From assembly GCA_012521175.1 (NCBI GenBank), contig JAAYMW010000174.1, positions 1-34,101 of the forward strand: a DNA stretch of 34,101 nt, read 5' to 3'. The notes below the pieces were generated by a model, which made no database searches, was not told the origin of the DNA, and saw only the letters and a program-made list of their open reading frames with translations. Made by a program: the position numbers and the translations under genes. The stretch comes from Candidatus Epulonipiscium sp. GTDB lineage: Bacteria > Bacillota > Clostridia > Lachnospirales > Defluviitaleaceae. Below are positions 1-7,443 of the stretch, one piece after another (position 1 is the stretch's first letter; each line of letters starts with the position of its first letter).

Positions 1-81
1 ATGTTTCCGTGTACGTATTTTAGCGCTTCAGGTTGAGTAGACAACTTGGATGTAATTCCGAAAACCCAGTAAAATCAAGGC

Positions 82-1440
82 TTACAGCCGCGACATCAAT
101 ACGCAGCACTCCACATGTGGCGTATGGGGAAACATGTCCACGCACTGTACCTTTTCCACCTTATATCCATTCTCTACAAACACTTTCAAATCCCTAGCCA
201 GGGATGTAGGTTTGCAGGATACGTATATCATCTGTGGGGCACCGAAATTTATGATTTTATGAATTGCTTTTGGATGGATGCCATCCCGTGGTGGGTCTAG
301 GATAATTAAATCTGGCTTATCTTTTAGTTCGTCTACTTTTGTCAACACATCTCCGGCGATAAATTCACAGTTATCCAAGCCGTTTAATTTGGCGTTTTCT
401 TTGGCCGCTTTGACTGCTTCTTCTACGATTTCAATGCCGATCACTTTCTTGGATACATCTGCCATGATTTGCGCAATGGTTCCTGTTCCGCAATATAAGT
501 CAAATATAATTTTGTCCTTTGTGGAACCGGCAAAGTCTCTCACTACGGAGTATAGTCTTTCTGCTCCTAAGGAATTGGTTTGGAAGAAGGAAAAGGCTGA
601 TATTTTAAACTTTAACCCTAAAATTTCTTCCATAAAGTAGTCTTGTCCGTAAAGGATGCGGGTTTCGTCGCTTTGTACAACATCTGCAAGACTGTCATTA
701 ATGGTATGAAGAATTCCTTTAACTTCACCTTCAAGTTTAAGTTCAAGTATTTCTTTAACTAAACCTGATAAATCCATCTCCATCTGTGAACTGGTGACTA
801 AATTGACTAAAATTTCTCCCAGTTTGGCGCTTTTTCGCACTACTAAGTGGCGAAGATAGCCCTCGTGTCTTCTGTTATGATAAAAAGGAACTTTTCTTTC
901 TTTAAAGTATTCCAGCACTTTCATCATTATCTTTGTAAAATCTTCATCTACGATCTGGCAGCCTTCTACGGTAACCATTTCATAAAAACTGCCCTTCTTA
1001 TGCATACCTAAAGCCAGATCTCCGCCTTTTTCTACGTCTCCAAAGGAGAATTCCATTTTATTTCGATAGGAATATTCTGATGGGCTGGGTACGATATCCA
1101 AAAATTCATATCCTTCTATTCCTGCATGATTGAGCAATCTTTTTACCTGATTTTGCTTGAGTTTTAGCTGTTCATCATAAGGCAAGGTTTGATAGGTACA
1201 TCCTCCACATATTCCAAAATGAGGACAGGCGGCTTCTTTTTCTATAGGCGCTCTTTCCAAAACGTCTTCAATCGAAGCTTCTATTTTGTCTCTTCGTTTC
1301 TTCGTAATGCGCACTTTAACTTTCTGACCTTTAATAGCGTTTTTTACGATTACTTTTTTATCCTCTATATAAGCTATACCTTTGTTTGGAAAGATTACAT
1401 CTTCTATCATTGTTTCATATACTTCGTTTTTCTTAGGCAT
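82..1440 (-). CDS. rlmD: 23S rRNA (uracil-5-)-methyltransferase, RlmD/RumA family
   Basis: This 452-residue protein has the full architecture of the RlmD/RlmCD family, which methylates C5 of a uracil in 23S rRNA using S-adenosylmethionine. An N-terminal TRAM-like RNA-binding region covers about residues 8-62. The iron-sulfur cysteines are C72, C78, C81 (CPHFGICGGC) and C161. A Rossmann methyltransferase domain carries FDLYCGTGT, the LDPPRDG motif and the nucleophile motif VSCKP. The C-terminus (HVECCVLMSRL) is typical of the family. The ATG has a good ribosome binding site (GGAGGA). It lies about 210 bp downstream of yebC and beyond yebC's terminator, so it is probably transcribed separately. 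Family assignment is firm; which uracil it modifies (1939, 747 or both) cannot be read from sequence. Confidence 0.93.
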   Translation of the reverse strand: MPKKNEVYETMIEDVIFPNKGIAYIEDKKVIVKNAIKGQKVKVRITKKRRDKIEASIEDVLERAPIEKEAACPHFGICGGCTYQTLPYDEQLKLKQNQVKRLLNHAGIEGYEFLDIVPSPSEYSYRNKMEFSFGDVEKGGDLALGMHKKGSFYEMVTVEGCQIVDEDFTKIMMKVLEYFKERKVPFYHNRRHEGYLRHLVVRKSAKLGEILVNLVTSSQMEMDLSGLVKEILELKLEGEVKGILHTINDSLADVVQSDETRILYGQDYFMEEILGLKFKISAFSFFQTNSLGAERLYSVVRDFAGSTKDKIIFDLYCGTGTIAQIMADVSKKVIGIEIVEEAVKAAKENAKLNGLDNCEFIAGDVLTKVDELKDKPDLIILDPPRDGIHPKAIHKIINFGAPQMIYVSCKPTSLARDLKVFVENGYKVEKVQCVDMFPHTPHVECCVLMSRL

Positions 1441-1535
1441 GGCTTTCCTCCACTAAATTAGTCTATATTGTTATTCTTTATTATTCTTCTTTAAAAAAGG
1501 GATATTCTCCAAACAGATCAAAATATTAGTTCCCT

Positions 1536-1574
1536 TTATTTATTCCATGAGTTTATCCACCATGGAATAAATAA
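1536..1574. repeat. Perfect 14-bp inverted repeat upstream of rlmD
   Basis: TTATTTATTCCATG at 1536-1549 is followed by an 11-nt spacer and its exact reverse complement CATGGAATAAATAA at 1561-1574. It sits between rlmD and the yebC terminator. It is AT-rich and has no clean T-tract on either side, so an operator or mRNA leader hairpin for rlmD is as likely as a terminator. Confidence 0.6.
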
Positions 1575-1580
1575 TTAAAA

Positions 1581-1620
1581 GGCCCTCTATAGAAATAGCT
1601 TATATTTCCAGTAGAAGGCC
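1581..1620 (-). terminator. Intrinsic terminator of yebC
   Basis: On the minus strand a long imperfect stem (arms 1581-1597 and 1604-1620; GGCCTTCTA pairs with TAGAGGGCC) is followed by TTTTAATTATTTATT. It lies 30 nt past the yebC stop and closes the HAD-yebC transcription unit. Confidence 0.75.
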
Positions 1621-1650
1621 AAATGCTTTTGTATACTATTTAAAAACTGT

Positions 1651-2388
1651 CTACTCTTCCTCTGGTTCATCCCAGTTATGATAAACTTCCTGAACATCAT
1701 CATCGTCTTCAAGAAGATCTAATAAGGTTCTCATTTTCTTAATATCCTGAGGATCTGTTAAGGTTGTTGTTGTCTGAGGAATCATTGCGATTTCTGCGGA
1801 AGCCATATTAATACCTGCTTTTTCAAGCGCTTCTCTCACAACCGAAAACTCCTCAGGTGCTGTTAAGATCTCGTAACCTTCTTCTTCAGCAACAAAATCT
1901 TCTGCTCCGGCATCTAAAGCAAGCATCATCAACTCGTCTTCATCGATGTCGTCGCCTCTTTCAATGATGATTTGTCCTTTTTTATCAAACATAAAAGATA
2001 CGCATCCAGTAGTCCCCATATTTCCTCCACCTTTTGAGAAAGCATGGCGAACATTGGCTGCTGTACGATTTTTATTATCCGTTAATACTTCTACGATAAC
2101 AGCTACTCCACTAGGACCGTAACCTTCATAAATAATAGGTTCATAATTAACTCCGGATACGTCCCCTGCTGCTTTTTTGATGCTTCTTTCTATCGTATCA
2201 TTAGGCATATTGTTAGATTTTGCTTTTGCAATAACATCTCTTAATTTTGCGTTATTCGCAGGATCTGGGCCGCCTTCTTTAACGGCAACTGCAATTTCTC
2301 TACCAAGCTTTGTAAAGATCTTTCCTTTCTTGGCATCTGCCTTTTCTTTTTTATGCTTTATATTGGCAAACTTAGAATGCCCTGCCAT
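1651..2388 (-). CDS. yebC: YebC/PmpR family protein
   Basis: This 245-residue protein begins with the diagnostic [20 protein letters not shown] and matches the YebC/TACO1 family in length and along its three domains, ending in the usual acidic tail. Members were long annotated as DNA-binding transcriptional regulators; more recent work links them to ribosomes and translation of difficult (proline-rich) stretches. Either role would be cytosolic. The start is fixed by AGGAGG seven bases before the ATG. It follows the HAD phosphatase gene by 36 nt with no terminator between them, so the two are probably co-transcribed. Family assignment is certain; the precise molecular role is not visible in the sequence. 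Confidence 0.95.
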   Translation of the reverse strand: MAGHSKFANIKHKKEKADAKKGKIFTKLGREIAVAVKEGGPDPANNAKLRDVIAKAKSNNMPNDTIERSIKKAAGDVSGVNYEPIIYEGYGPSGVAVIVEVLTDNKNRTAANVRHAFSKGGGNMGTTGCVSFMFDKKGQIIIERGDDIDEDELMMLALDAGAEDFVAEEEGYEILTAPEEFSVVREALEKAGINMASAEIAMIPQTTTTLTDPQDIKKMRTLLDLLEDDDDVQEVYHNWDEPEEE

Positions 2389-2424
2389 TCAATTTCCTCC
2401 TAACATTCTTGTATCCCAGATATT

Positions 2425-3141
2425 TTAGCATGATTCTTGAGATTTGACAATATCGCTTATTTGTTTCAAGCTTGAAACAGTATAGTCAGCATACTGTTTT
2501 TGTCTTGGTTCTTCTTTTCCCTCAGGGTTAAACCATATGGTTTTTATGCCTACTTCTTTTGCTCCAATAATATCTCCCTCAAAATCATCACCAATAAACA
2601 AAATCTCTTCATGTAATACATGAGCTTGATCCATGGCGTAATCAAAGATCTCTGGATGGGGCTTGGCTTTTCCCACTTCTCCAGAATAAACAATCCATTT
2701 AAAGTATTTCTTTAAGTCTGATCCCTCTAATTTAATGGCTTGAGTTTCAGGAAAGCCGTTTGTAATAATCCCCAGGGGATATCTTTCCATTAATTCTTCT
2801 AAGAGTTCTTTTGCTCCTTCTACTAAAAAAGTCCATGTGGGATAAATGGATATATAAAGCTTATTTAATTCAATCGCTAAATCTCGGTTTTTAATATTAT
2901 AGTGCTCCAGTAAATCAATAAAACGATTGATGCGTACTTCTGAATGACCTAACTTCCCTTTTTTATAAGCATCCCATACTTTATCATTACAATAATTGTA
3001 AATCTTTGCAAAGGTCTCTTTATCATCTGAAATAAAACAAAGCTTTTTTAAGTATTCATAAACGCTTTCTATTGATTTTTCCTGAGCTTTATCATGATCC
3101 CACAAAGTATTGTCTAAGTCAAAGAAAATGGCTTTAATCAT
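2425..3141 (-). CDS. HAD-superfamily hydrolase, YjjG-like nucleotidase/phosphatase
   Basis: About 238 residues with all four HAD motifs: the nucleophile motif FFDLDNTLW (D8, D10), motif II in IITNGF, the motif III lysine in KAKPHPEIF, and motif IV IGDDFEGD. The helical cap between motifs I and II is of the C1 type seen in YjjG/YfnB pyrimidine 5'-nucleotidases, so a house-cleaning nucleotidase is the best guess, but substrate cannot be told from sequence. The reading frame is open to a TTG at 3156. I place the start at the ATG at 3141 because AGAGGA lies seven bases upstream and the protein then begins MIKAIFFDLD, as relatives do. It heads a two-gene unit with yebC. Confidence 0.85.
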   Translation of the reverse strand: MIKAIFFDLDNTLWDHDKAQEKSIESVYEYLKKLCFISDDKETFAKIYNYCNDKVWDAYKKGKLGHSEVRINRFIDLLEHYNIKNRDLAIELNKLYISIYPTWTFLVEGAKELLEELMERYPLGIITNGFPETQAIKLEGSDLKKYFKWIVYSGEVGKAKPHPEIFDYAMDQAHVLHEEILFIGDDFEGDIIGAKEVGIKTIWFNPEGKEEPRQKQYADYTVSSLKQISDIVKSQESC

Positions 3142-3350
3142 CGTAATTCCTCTCAATCTTTTCTATTTTAGGCATATAAAAAAACATTAAAAATATCATC
3201 AATTCATAAAAAAATGATTCATTTCTATTCATGTTAGCAGAATATGTATTTATCGTATCATAAACAGCATAAAATTCACAATACGAAAGTCGTAAGTTTT
3301 ATAAGACTTCATGTTTCTCCAAAACTTAAGCATATGATGAGATGGAAGAA

Positions 3351-3395
3351 ATACAAATATCCCCTTGAACTGAAAATTCAAGGGGATATTTGTAT
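3351..3395 (-). terminator. Intrinsic terminator of cysK
   Basis: A perfect 19-bp stem (3351-3369 with 3377-3395, core TATCCCCTTGAA) and a 7-nt loop lie 8 nt past the cysK stop. A T-rich tract (ATTTGTATTTCTT) follows on the minus strand. The stem is symmetrical enough to act in both directions. Between it and the HAD gene (3142-3350) I see AT-rich sequence with no clear gene. Confidence 0.8.
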
Positions 3396-3402
3396 AATGA
3401 TA

Positions 3403-4326
3403 TTAATCTTGATTAAATAATGCTGTACTTAAGTATCTTTCACCGTAGCTTGGGGAAATCGTTAATACTTTTTTGCCTTTTCCAAGTCTTTTTGCAACTT
3501 TAAGAGCAGCAGCAATAGCAGCTCCTGAAGAGATTCCTACAAGAATGCCTTCTTCTTTTGCCATTCTTCTTGCAGTCTCTAATGCTTCTTCGTCTGTAAT
3601 TTTCTCAATGGAATTATAAATTTTCGTATCCAATACATCCGGAATAAATCCTGCACCGATTCCTTGAATCAAATGGGGGCCTTTCTTTTCTCCTGATAAT
3701 ACAGCAGATTTTGCAGGTTCAACTGCTACAATTTCTATATTAGGAATGGCTTCTCTTAATACTTGACCACATCCAGTAATGGTTCCACCGGTTCCTATAG
3801 CAGACACAAATGCATCTAAATCCGTACCCATGGCTTCTAAAATCTCTTTCCCTGTTGTGTTGCGATGTATTTCAGGATTTGCTGGGTTTTCAAATTGCTG
3901 AGGCATAAAGTAACCTTCTTGTTCTACCAATTCCTTAGCTTTATTGATTGCTCCTGTCATTCCTTCTGACCCAGGGGTTAAGTAAAGTTCTGCACCGAAT
4001 GCTTTTAAAAGTTTTCTTCTTTCTAAACTCATGGTCTCAGGCATGGTTAGTACGACACGATAGCCTTTTGCTGCTCCAATCATCGCCAAACCTATTCCTG
4101 TATTTCCGCTGGTAGGCTCTACAATAGTGTCGCCTGGCTTTATTTTCCCTGCTTTTTCTGCAGCTTCAATCATATTTAAGGCAATTCTGTCTTTTACACT
4201 GCTTCCAGGATTATACCATTCCAATTTCACATAAACCTCTGCGCTATCTTGATCTACTAGCTTATTTAATCTAACGATAGGGGTATTTCCAATTAACTCC
4301 GTAATAGAATTATATACTTTACTCAT
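3403..4326 (-). CDS. cysK: Cysteine synthase A (O-acetylserine sulfhydrylase)
   Basis: This 307-residue PLP enzyme makes cysteine from O-acetylserine and sulfide in the cytosol. The PLP-binding lysine is K45 in PGSSVKDR, the substrate loop is PTSGNTG (71-77), the phosphate-binding glycine motif is GTGGTITG, and the C-terminal SYGERYLST motif is the CysK signature. Length is normal. AAGGAGG lies seven bases before the ATG. A strong sigma-A promoter sits just upstream, so the gene is probably monocistronic. No T-box or S-box fits in the 108-nt intergenic region. Confidence 0.95.
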   Translation of the reverse strand: MSKVYNSITELIGNTPIVRLNKLVDQDSAEVYVKLEWYNPGSSVKDRIALNMIEAAEKAGKIKPGDTIVEPTSGNTGIGLAMIGAAKGYRVVLTMPETMSLERRKLLKAFGAELYLTPGSEGMTGAINKAKELVEQEGYFMPQQFENPANPEIHRNTTGKEILEAMGTDLDAFVSAIGTGGTITGCGQVLREAIPNIEIVAVEPAKSAVLSGEKKGPHLIQGIGAGFIPDVLDTKIYNSIEKITDEEALETARRMAKEEGILVGISSGAAIAAALKVAKRLGKGKKVLTISPSYGERYLSTALFNQD

Positions 4327-4379
4327 TGTGCTTCCTCCTTAATCCCTATAATTTTTATCGGAATTTATGATTTTGGTTT

Positions 4380-4409
4380 ATTTTACTATATATTTTTCTG
4401 ATTTGTCAA
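4380..4409 (-). promoter_or_regulatory. Sigma-A promoter of cysK
   Basis: On the minus strand TTGACA (4404-4409) and TAAAAT (4380-4385) are separated by 18 bp. This is about 55 nt upstream of the cysK start codon. Confidence 0.7.
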
Positions 4410-4435
4410 TACTTTTTCCATATATTCTTAATTTT

Positions 4436-4822
4436 TTATTTTCCCATGGTTCTTAAGGCAACCAATACACACGCCTGTACAGCATTTATCCCTTTTTCTT
4501 TTGCCAGGGCAAGAAGTTCCTCACTGACAGTTCCGGGCTGAAGCCAAATGTTTTTAATACCCAGCTCGGCGCATTCTTCTACAACACCCAGTCCTATTTT
4601 GGGATTCACAACAAAATCAACAACTTCAGGCTTTTCGGGCAAATCCTTTAAAGCTTTGTAGGCTTTATCCCCGTCTATCTCATCATATTTTGGACTAACG
4701 GGATAAGCTTTATACCCTGCTTCTTTTAACGCTTTATAGATCTTGTACCCGTATTTTTCTTGATCAATGGTCGCCCCCACCACTGCCCAAACCTTTTTTT
4801 CCATTAGTTGTTCTGGTGTCAT
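4436..4822 (-). CDS. CoA-binding domain protein (YccU-like)
   Basis: A 128-residue single-domain Rossmann protein of the CoA-binding family. It has the nucleotide-binding stretch VWAVVGATIDQEKYGYKIYK near the N-terminus, the PVSPKYDEIDG segment, VVNPKIGLGVVEEC, and the late motif IKNIWLQPGTVSEE. Relatives bind CoA but have no settled physiological role. Its ATG overlaps the stop of the upstream yigZ-like gene by 4 nt (ATGA) and has GAGGAGG in the end of that gene, so the two are translationally coupled. Confidence 0.88.
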   Translation of the reverse strand: MTPEQLMEKKVWAVVGATIDQEKYGYKIYKALKEAGYKAYPVSPKYDEIDGDKAYKALKDLPEKPEVVDFVVNPKIGLGVVEECAELGIKNIWLQPGTVSEELLALAKEKGINAVQACVLVALRTMGK

Positions 4823-5493
4823 AATGATTCCTCCTCATTTATTTCTTCAATATTCAATTCGTTATCTATCCATGCACCATACACATATTTGATTTGCTGG
4901 ATCTGTGCCTGGGCACCGCTAATTTCGGTTATTTTACTGATAAACTTCTCCTCATTTCCTTGTTCTACTAAAACAACAAAAGTGATTGCGTCAGTATAGA
5001 TTGTATCCTGAATAACATTCCCCATTTGAAGAATTTCATACTGTATTTTCCCCAGCCGGGAGTAATCGGTCACTACATGGAAAACGCAGTAAAGCACTTT
5101 TTCAACAATTTTAGCTGCCAAAACGCCTTCCCTGGCACATCTTCCATATGCCCGGACAAGACCCCCTGTTCCAAGAAGGGTTCCGCCAAAATACCTTGTT
5201 ACTACAATGGCAGTATTTTTTAGATCATCTCCTTTTAATACATTTAAAACAGGCAACCCTGCCGTTCCACTAGGTTCACCGTCATCGCTAAATCTCTGAA
5301 TTTGATCTCTTTCACCGATTTGATAGGCAAATACATTATGGGTTGCATCCCAGTACTTTTTTCTCATTTCTTCGATAAATGCCTGTGCTTCTTCTTCATT
5401 CTTAACAGGTCGAACTGTGGCTATAAATCTTGACTTTTTTTCTATGATTTCTGCTTCGGCAGGTTGTAATATAGTTTTAAATCTTTTTAGCAT
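4819..5493 (-). CDS. YigZ/IMPACT (UPF0029) family protein
   Basis: About 224 residues with the N-terminal UPF0029/IMPACT domain, including SRFIATV, the DATHNVFAYQIG segment, FSDDGEPSGTAG, and VVTRYFGGTLLGTGGLVRAY, followed by a smaller ferredoxin-like C-terminal domain. The family is conserved but biochemically undefined; the eukaryotic relative IMPACT acts on translation control through Gcn2, which bacteria lack. The frame is open to a TTG at 5508, but GAGGAGA just before the ATG at 5493 sets the start there. An extended -10 (TGATATAAT, 5525-5533 on the minus strand) lies about 35 nt upstream. It is the first gene of a two-gene unit. Confidence 0.9.
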   Translation of the reverse strand: MLKRFKTILQPAEAEIIEKKSRFIATVRPVKNEEEAQAFIEEMRKKYWDATHNVFAYQIGERDQIQRFSDDGEPSGTAGLPVLNVLKGDDLKNTAIVVTRYFGGTLLGTGGLVRAYGRCAREGVLAAKIVEKVLYCVFHVVTDYSRLGKIQYEILQMGNVIQDTIYTDAITFVVLVEQGNEEKFISKITEISGAQAQIQQIKYVYGAWIDNELNIEEINEEESL

Positions 5494-5601
5494 AAATCTT
5501 CTCCTCAAAACTTAATTTATATTTATTATATCATATAATATAAATAATTAGTTTAACAAGCTTAACTTTGGTTAACATAACTCAAAAAAATGGATATTAA
5601 A

Positions 5602-5630
5602 AAACACCTTGTATTATCTCCAAGGTGTTT
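5602..5630 (-). terminator. Intrinsic terminator enclosing the stop codon of the DUF6514-like gene
   Basis: AAACACCTTG (5602-5611) pairs with CAAGGTGTTT (5621-5630), and on the minus strand the stem runs into six T residues. The loop contains the TAA stop (5614-5616) of the gene it terminates. Confidence 0.82.
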
Positions 5631-5928
5631 CATCCATCAAATCATCTATTATATAAAGCATCGAGATTGGTGTAACGGCATGAGCAATGAGTTTATTAAT
5701 AATCTCCTTAGCCATTTCTTTTTCATGGGTAAGCGATTCAATTTGATCCGTCTCAGTATAGATTGTCTCTCCAAAATGAGCACACTTTTTTACAATTTCG
5801 ATTCCATAGGTTTTGGTCAAATGATTGGTTTCCTTATTTTCTTTTTCTAATAGAAAATATTCCAGTTGAATCGTTCCTCCATCTGGTGTGCAACAATTTC
5901 TGGTTCCTTCTAAGAATTTTGCAAGCAT
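5614..5928 (-). CDS. DUF6514-like small protein
   Basis: A 104-residue protein that resembles the clostridial DUF6514 family: a YGIEI segment in the middle and a C-terminal part reading AHAVTPISMLYIIDDLMDE, similar to the VTPIHL...D pattern of that family. There is no signal peptide or membrane segment and no known function. The open frame extends upstream to 6027, but that extension would cover the promoter. The ATG at 5928 is preferred because GGGGGG lies about seven bases upstream and the product then has normal family length. It has its own promoter (TATAAT at 5984-5989) and two 0A-like boxes further upstream, so Spo0A control is possible. Confidence 0.7.
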   Translation of the reverse strand: MLAKFLEGTRNCCTPDGGTIQLEYFLLEKENKETNHLTKTYGIEIVKKCAHFGETIYTETDQIESLTHEKEMAKEIINKLIAHAVTPISMLYIIDDLMDETPWR

Positions 5929-5983
5929 TACAACAACCCCCCGTAATAATCTTAGGTGTAAACTGCTATTACTTCTAAAGGTT

Positions 5984-5989
5984 ATTATA
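5984..5989 (-). promoter_or_regulatory. -10 element of the DUF6514-like gene
   Basis: A consensus TATAAT on the minus strand about 55 nt before the start codon. The -35 region is a weak match (TGGTTT-like), which would suit activator dependence. Confidence 0.5.
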
Positions 5990-6049
5990 GCAAAACAAAA
6001 GAAAAAAACCAGAATAAGATTTCGCAATATTCACTCATATTTTTATGAT

Positions 6050-6090
6050 TTCGACATTATTAAAATTTATATTTTACCTTCTTTGTCGAA
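6050..6090. promoter_or_regulatory. Inverted pair of Spo0A-box-like sites
   Basis: TGTCGAA occurs on the minus strand at 6050-6056 and on the plus strand at 6084-6090, matching the 0A box core TGNCGAA. The plus-strand copy reads TTTGTCGAA, close to the full consensus. The sites lie about 65-100 bp upstream of the -10 of the DUF6514-like gene and just after the end of hflX. Confidence 0.5.
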
Positions 6091-6148
6091 TACCGTTAAA
6101 CAGTTTGATTATTTGCGATATTTTTTTCGCATTTAAGTAAAAAACTTT

Positions 6149-7408
6149 TTATTTAATCATATATTTCTCCAACTTACGATAAACTTCTTCATTCACATTG
6201 GCTTCTATATAAATGCCGTCTTCCCTATATTCCTCCAGGATCTTTTCCCCTTGCCCCCGAATAAGTTGAAGCATTCCTGTATCGGAGTAAGGAATGAGTG
6301 CTTTTAAGATTTTTCGATTGGCTTTTAGAATATTTTCTATTTCTGACAAAACTTCATTTAAGCCCTCCGATGTTTTAGCGGAGACTTTAAAGGTCTTTTC
6401 TGCCTTTTTATCTACTGGAAGATGGTTGGAAACACCGATATCCATTTTGTTGTACAAGGTAAGGATAGGTTTTCCCAGGGCATTTAATTTTTCTAAAGTC
6501 TCATACACAGTCTTCATATGAACTTCTATGCTTTGGCTGGTTCCATCTACAACATGAAGAAGAATGTCGGCATATTGAGCTTCTTCCAGGGTGGATCTAA
6601 AGGCTTTGATTAAATGATGGGGCAGCTTTCTTATAAATCCTACCGTATCGGTAATCAGCACTTCTGATCCTCCGGGAAGAATGAGGCTTCTTGTAGTAGG
6701 ATCAAGAGTCGCAAATAATTTATTCTCAGCCAATACATCCGCTCTGGAAAGTGTATTCAGCAGTGTAGACTTCCCTGCATTGGTGTAGCCTACAATCGCA
6801 ATAAGAGGCGTTCCTGCTTTTTTTCTTCTGGAGCGAATCAGTTCACGATGGGTTTCTATCTCCACTAATTCAGCCTTTAATTGACCAATACGACTTCTTA
6901 TATGTCTTCTGTCGGTTTCTAGTTTCTTTTCCCCCGGACCTCTTGTTCCTATGCCTCCACCTAATCTCGATAAAGCAGCGCCTGAACCTGCAAGTCTTGA
7001 CAGCTGATATCTTAGCTGAGCCAGTTCTACTTGAATCTTACCTTCTTTAGATTTGGCTCTTTGCGCAAAAATATCTAGGATAAGCATTGTCCTGTCCATG
7101 ACTTTGCATTCAAGCATTTTCTCAAGATTTCTCATTTGAGCAGGAGACAGTTCATCATCGCAGATAATTCCTGTTGCACCTAGCTCTTCTATCCTGTTTT
7201 TAAGCTCTTCAATCTTTCCTTTGCCTAAATAGGTAGAGGGATGGATTTTTTCCCTCTTTTGAATAAGTTTATCCAGGGTAACAGCTCCTGCTGTATTCGC
7301 CAATTCTTCCAGTTCGTCAATACTTTCTTCAATATTTTCGTCTGTTTCTACTCCCACAAGGATAACCTTTTCAATGGGCTCTGTGTTTTCAAATAATTGT
7401 TCGTCCAA
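6149..7408 (-). CDS. hflX: GTPase HflX
   Basis: A 419-residue OBG-HflX family GTPase. In other bacteria HflX binds the 50S subunit and splits stalled or stressed ribosomes. The N-terminal HflX domain (about 1-190) includes GGGIGTRGPGEKKLETDRR. The G domain has G1 GYTNAGKST (207-215), G2 DPTTRSL, G3 DTVGF, G4 NKMD and G5 SAKT, and a short C-terminal domain follows. The start is a TTG: AAAGGAG lies eight bases upstream and no ATG nearby has a site. It begins 35 nt after glnN with no terminator between, so it is probably also read from the glnN promoter. Confidence 0.95.
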   Translation of the reverse strand: MDEQLFENTEPIEKVILVGVETDENIEESIDELEELANTAGAVTLDKLIQKREKIHPSTYLGKGKIEELKNRIEELGATGIICDDELSPAQMRNLEKMLECKVMDRTMLILDIFAQRAKSKEGKIQVELAQLRYQLSRLAGSGAALSRLGGGIGTRGPGEKKLETDRRHIRSRIGQLKAELVEIETHRELIRSRRKKAGTPLIAIVGYTNAGKSTLLNTLSRADVLAENKLFATLDPTTRSLILPGGSEVLITDTVGFIRKLPHHLIKAFRSTLEEAQYADILLHVVDGTSQSIEVHMKTVYETLEKLNALGKPILTLYNKMDIGVSNHLPVDKKAEKTFKVSAKTSEGLNEVLSEIENILKANRKILKALIPYSDTGMLQLIRGQGEKILEEYREDGIYIEANVNEEVYRKLEKYMIK

Positions 7409-7443
7409 AGATATTTCTCCTTTGTAAAAAATTTAGAGAATGA

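Noticed and set aside
1-81. Short open frames on the minus strand just past rlmD
   Set aside because: They are under 22 codons, have no ribosome binding site and are cut by the window edge; I see no supportable feature there.
3134-3232. A 32-codon minus-strand ORF overlapping the start of the HAD gene
   Set aside because: It has an ATG but no ribosome binding site and its composition follows the AT-rich DNA; it is more likely leader sequence.
4327-4435. T-box or S-box riboswitch before cysK
   Set aside because: The space is 108 nt with the promoter inside it; the leader is too short for either element.
5929-6027. N-terminal extension of the DUF6514-like frame that looks like a signal peptide
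   Set aside because: It covers the consensus TATAAT promoter, and the shorter start has a G-rich ribosome binding site and family-like length.
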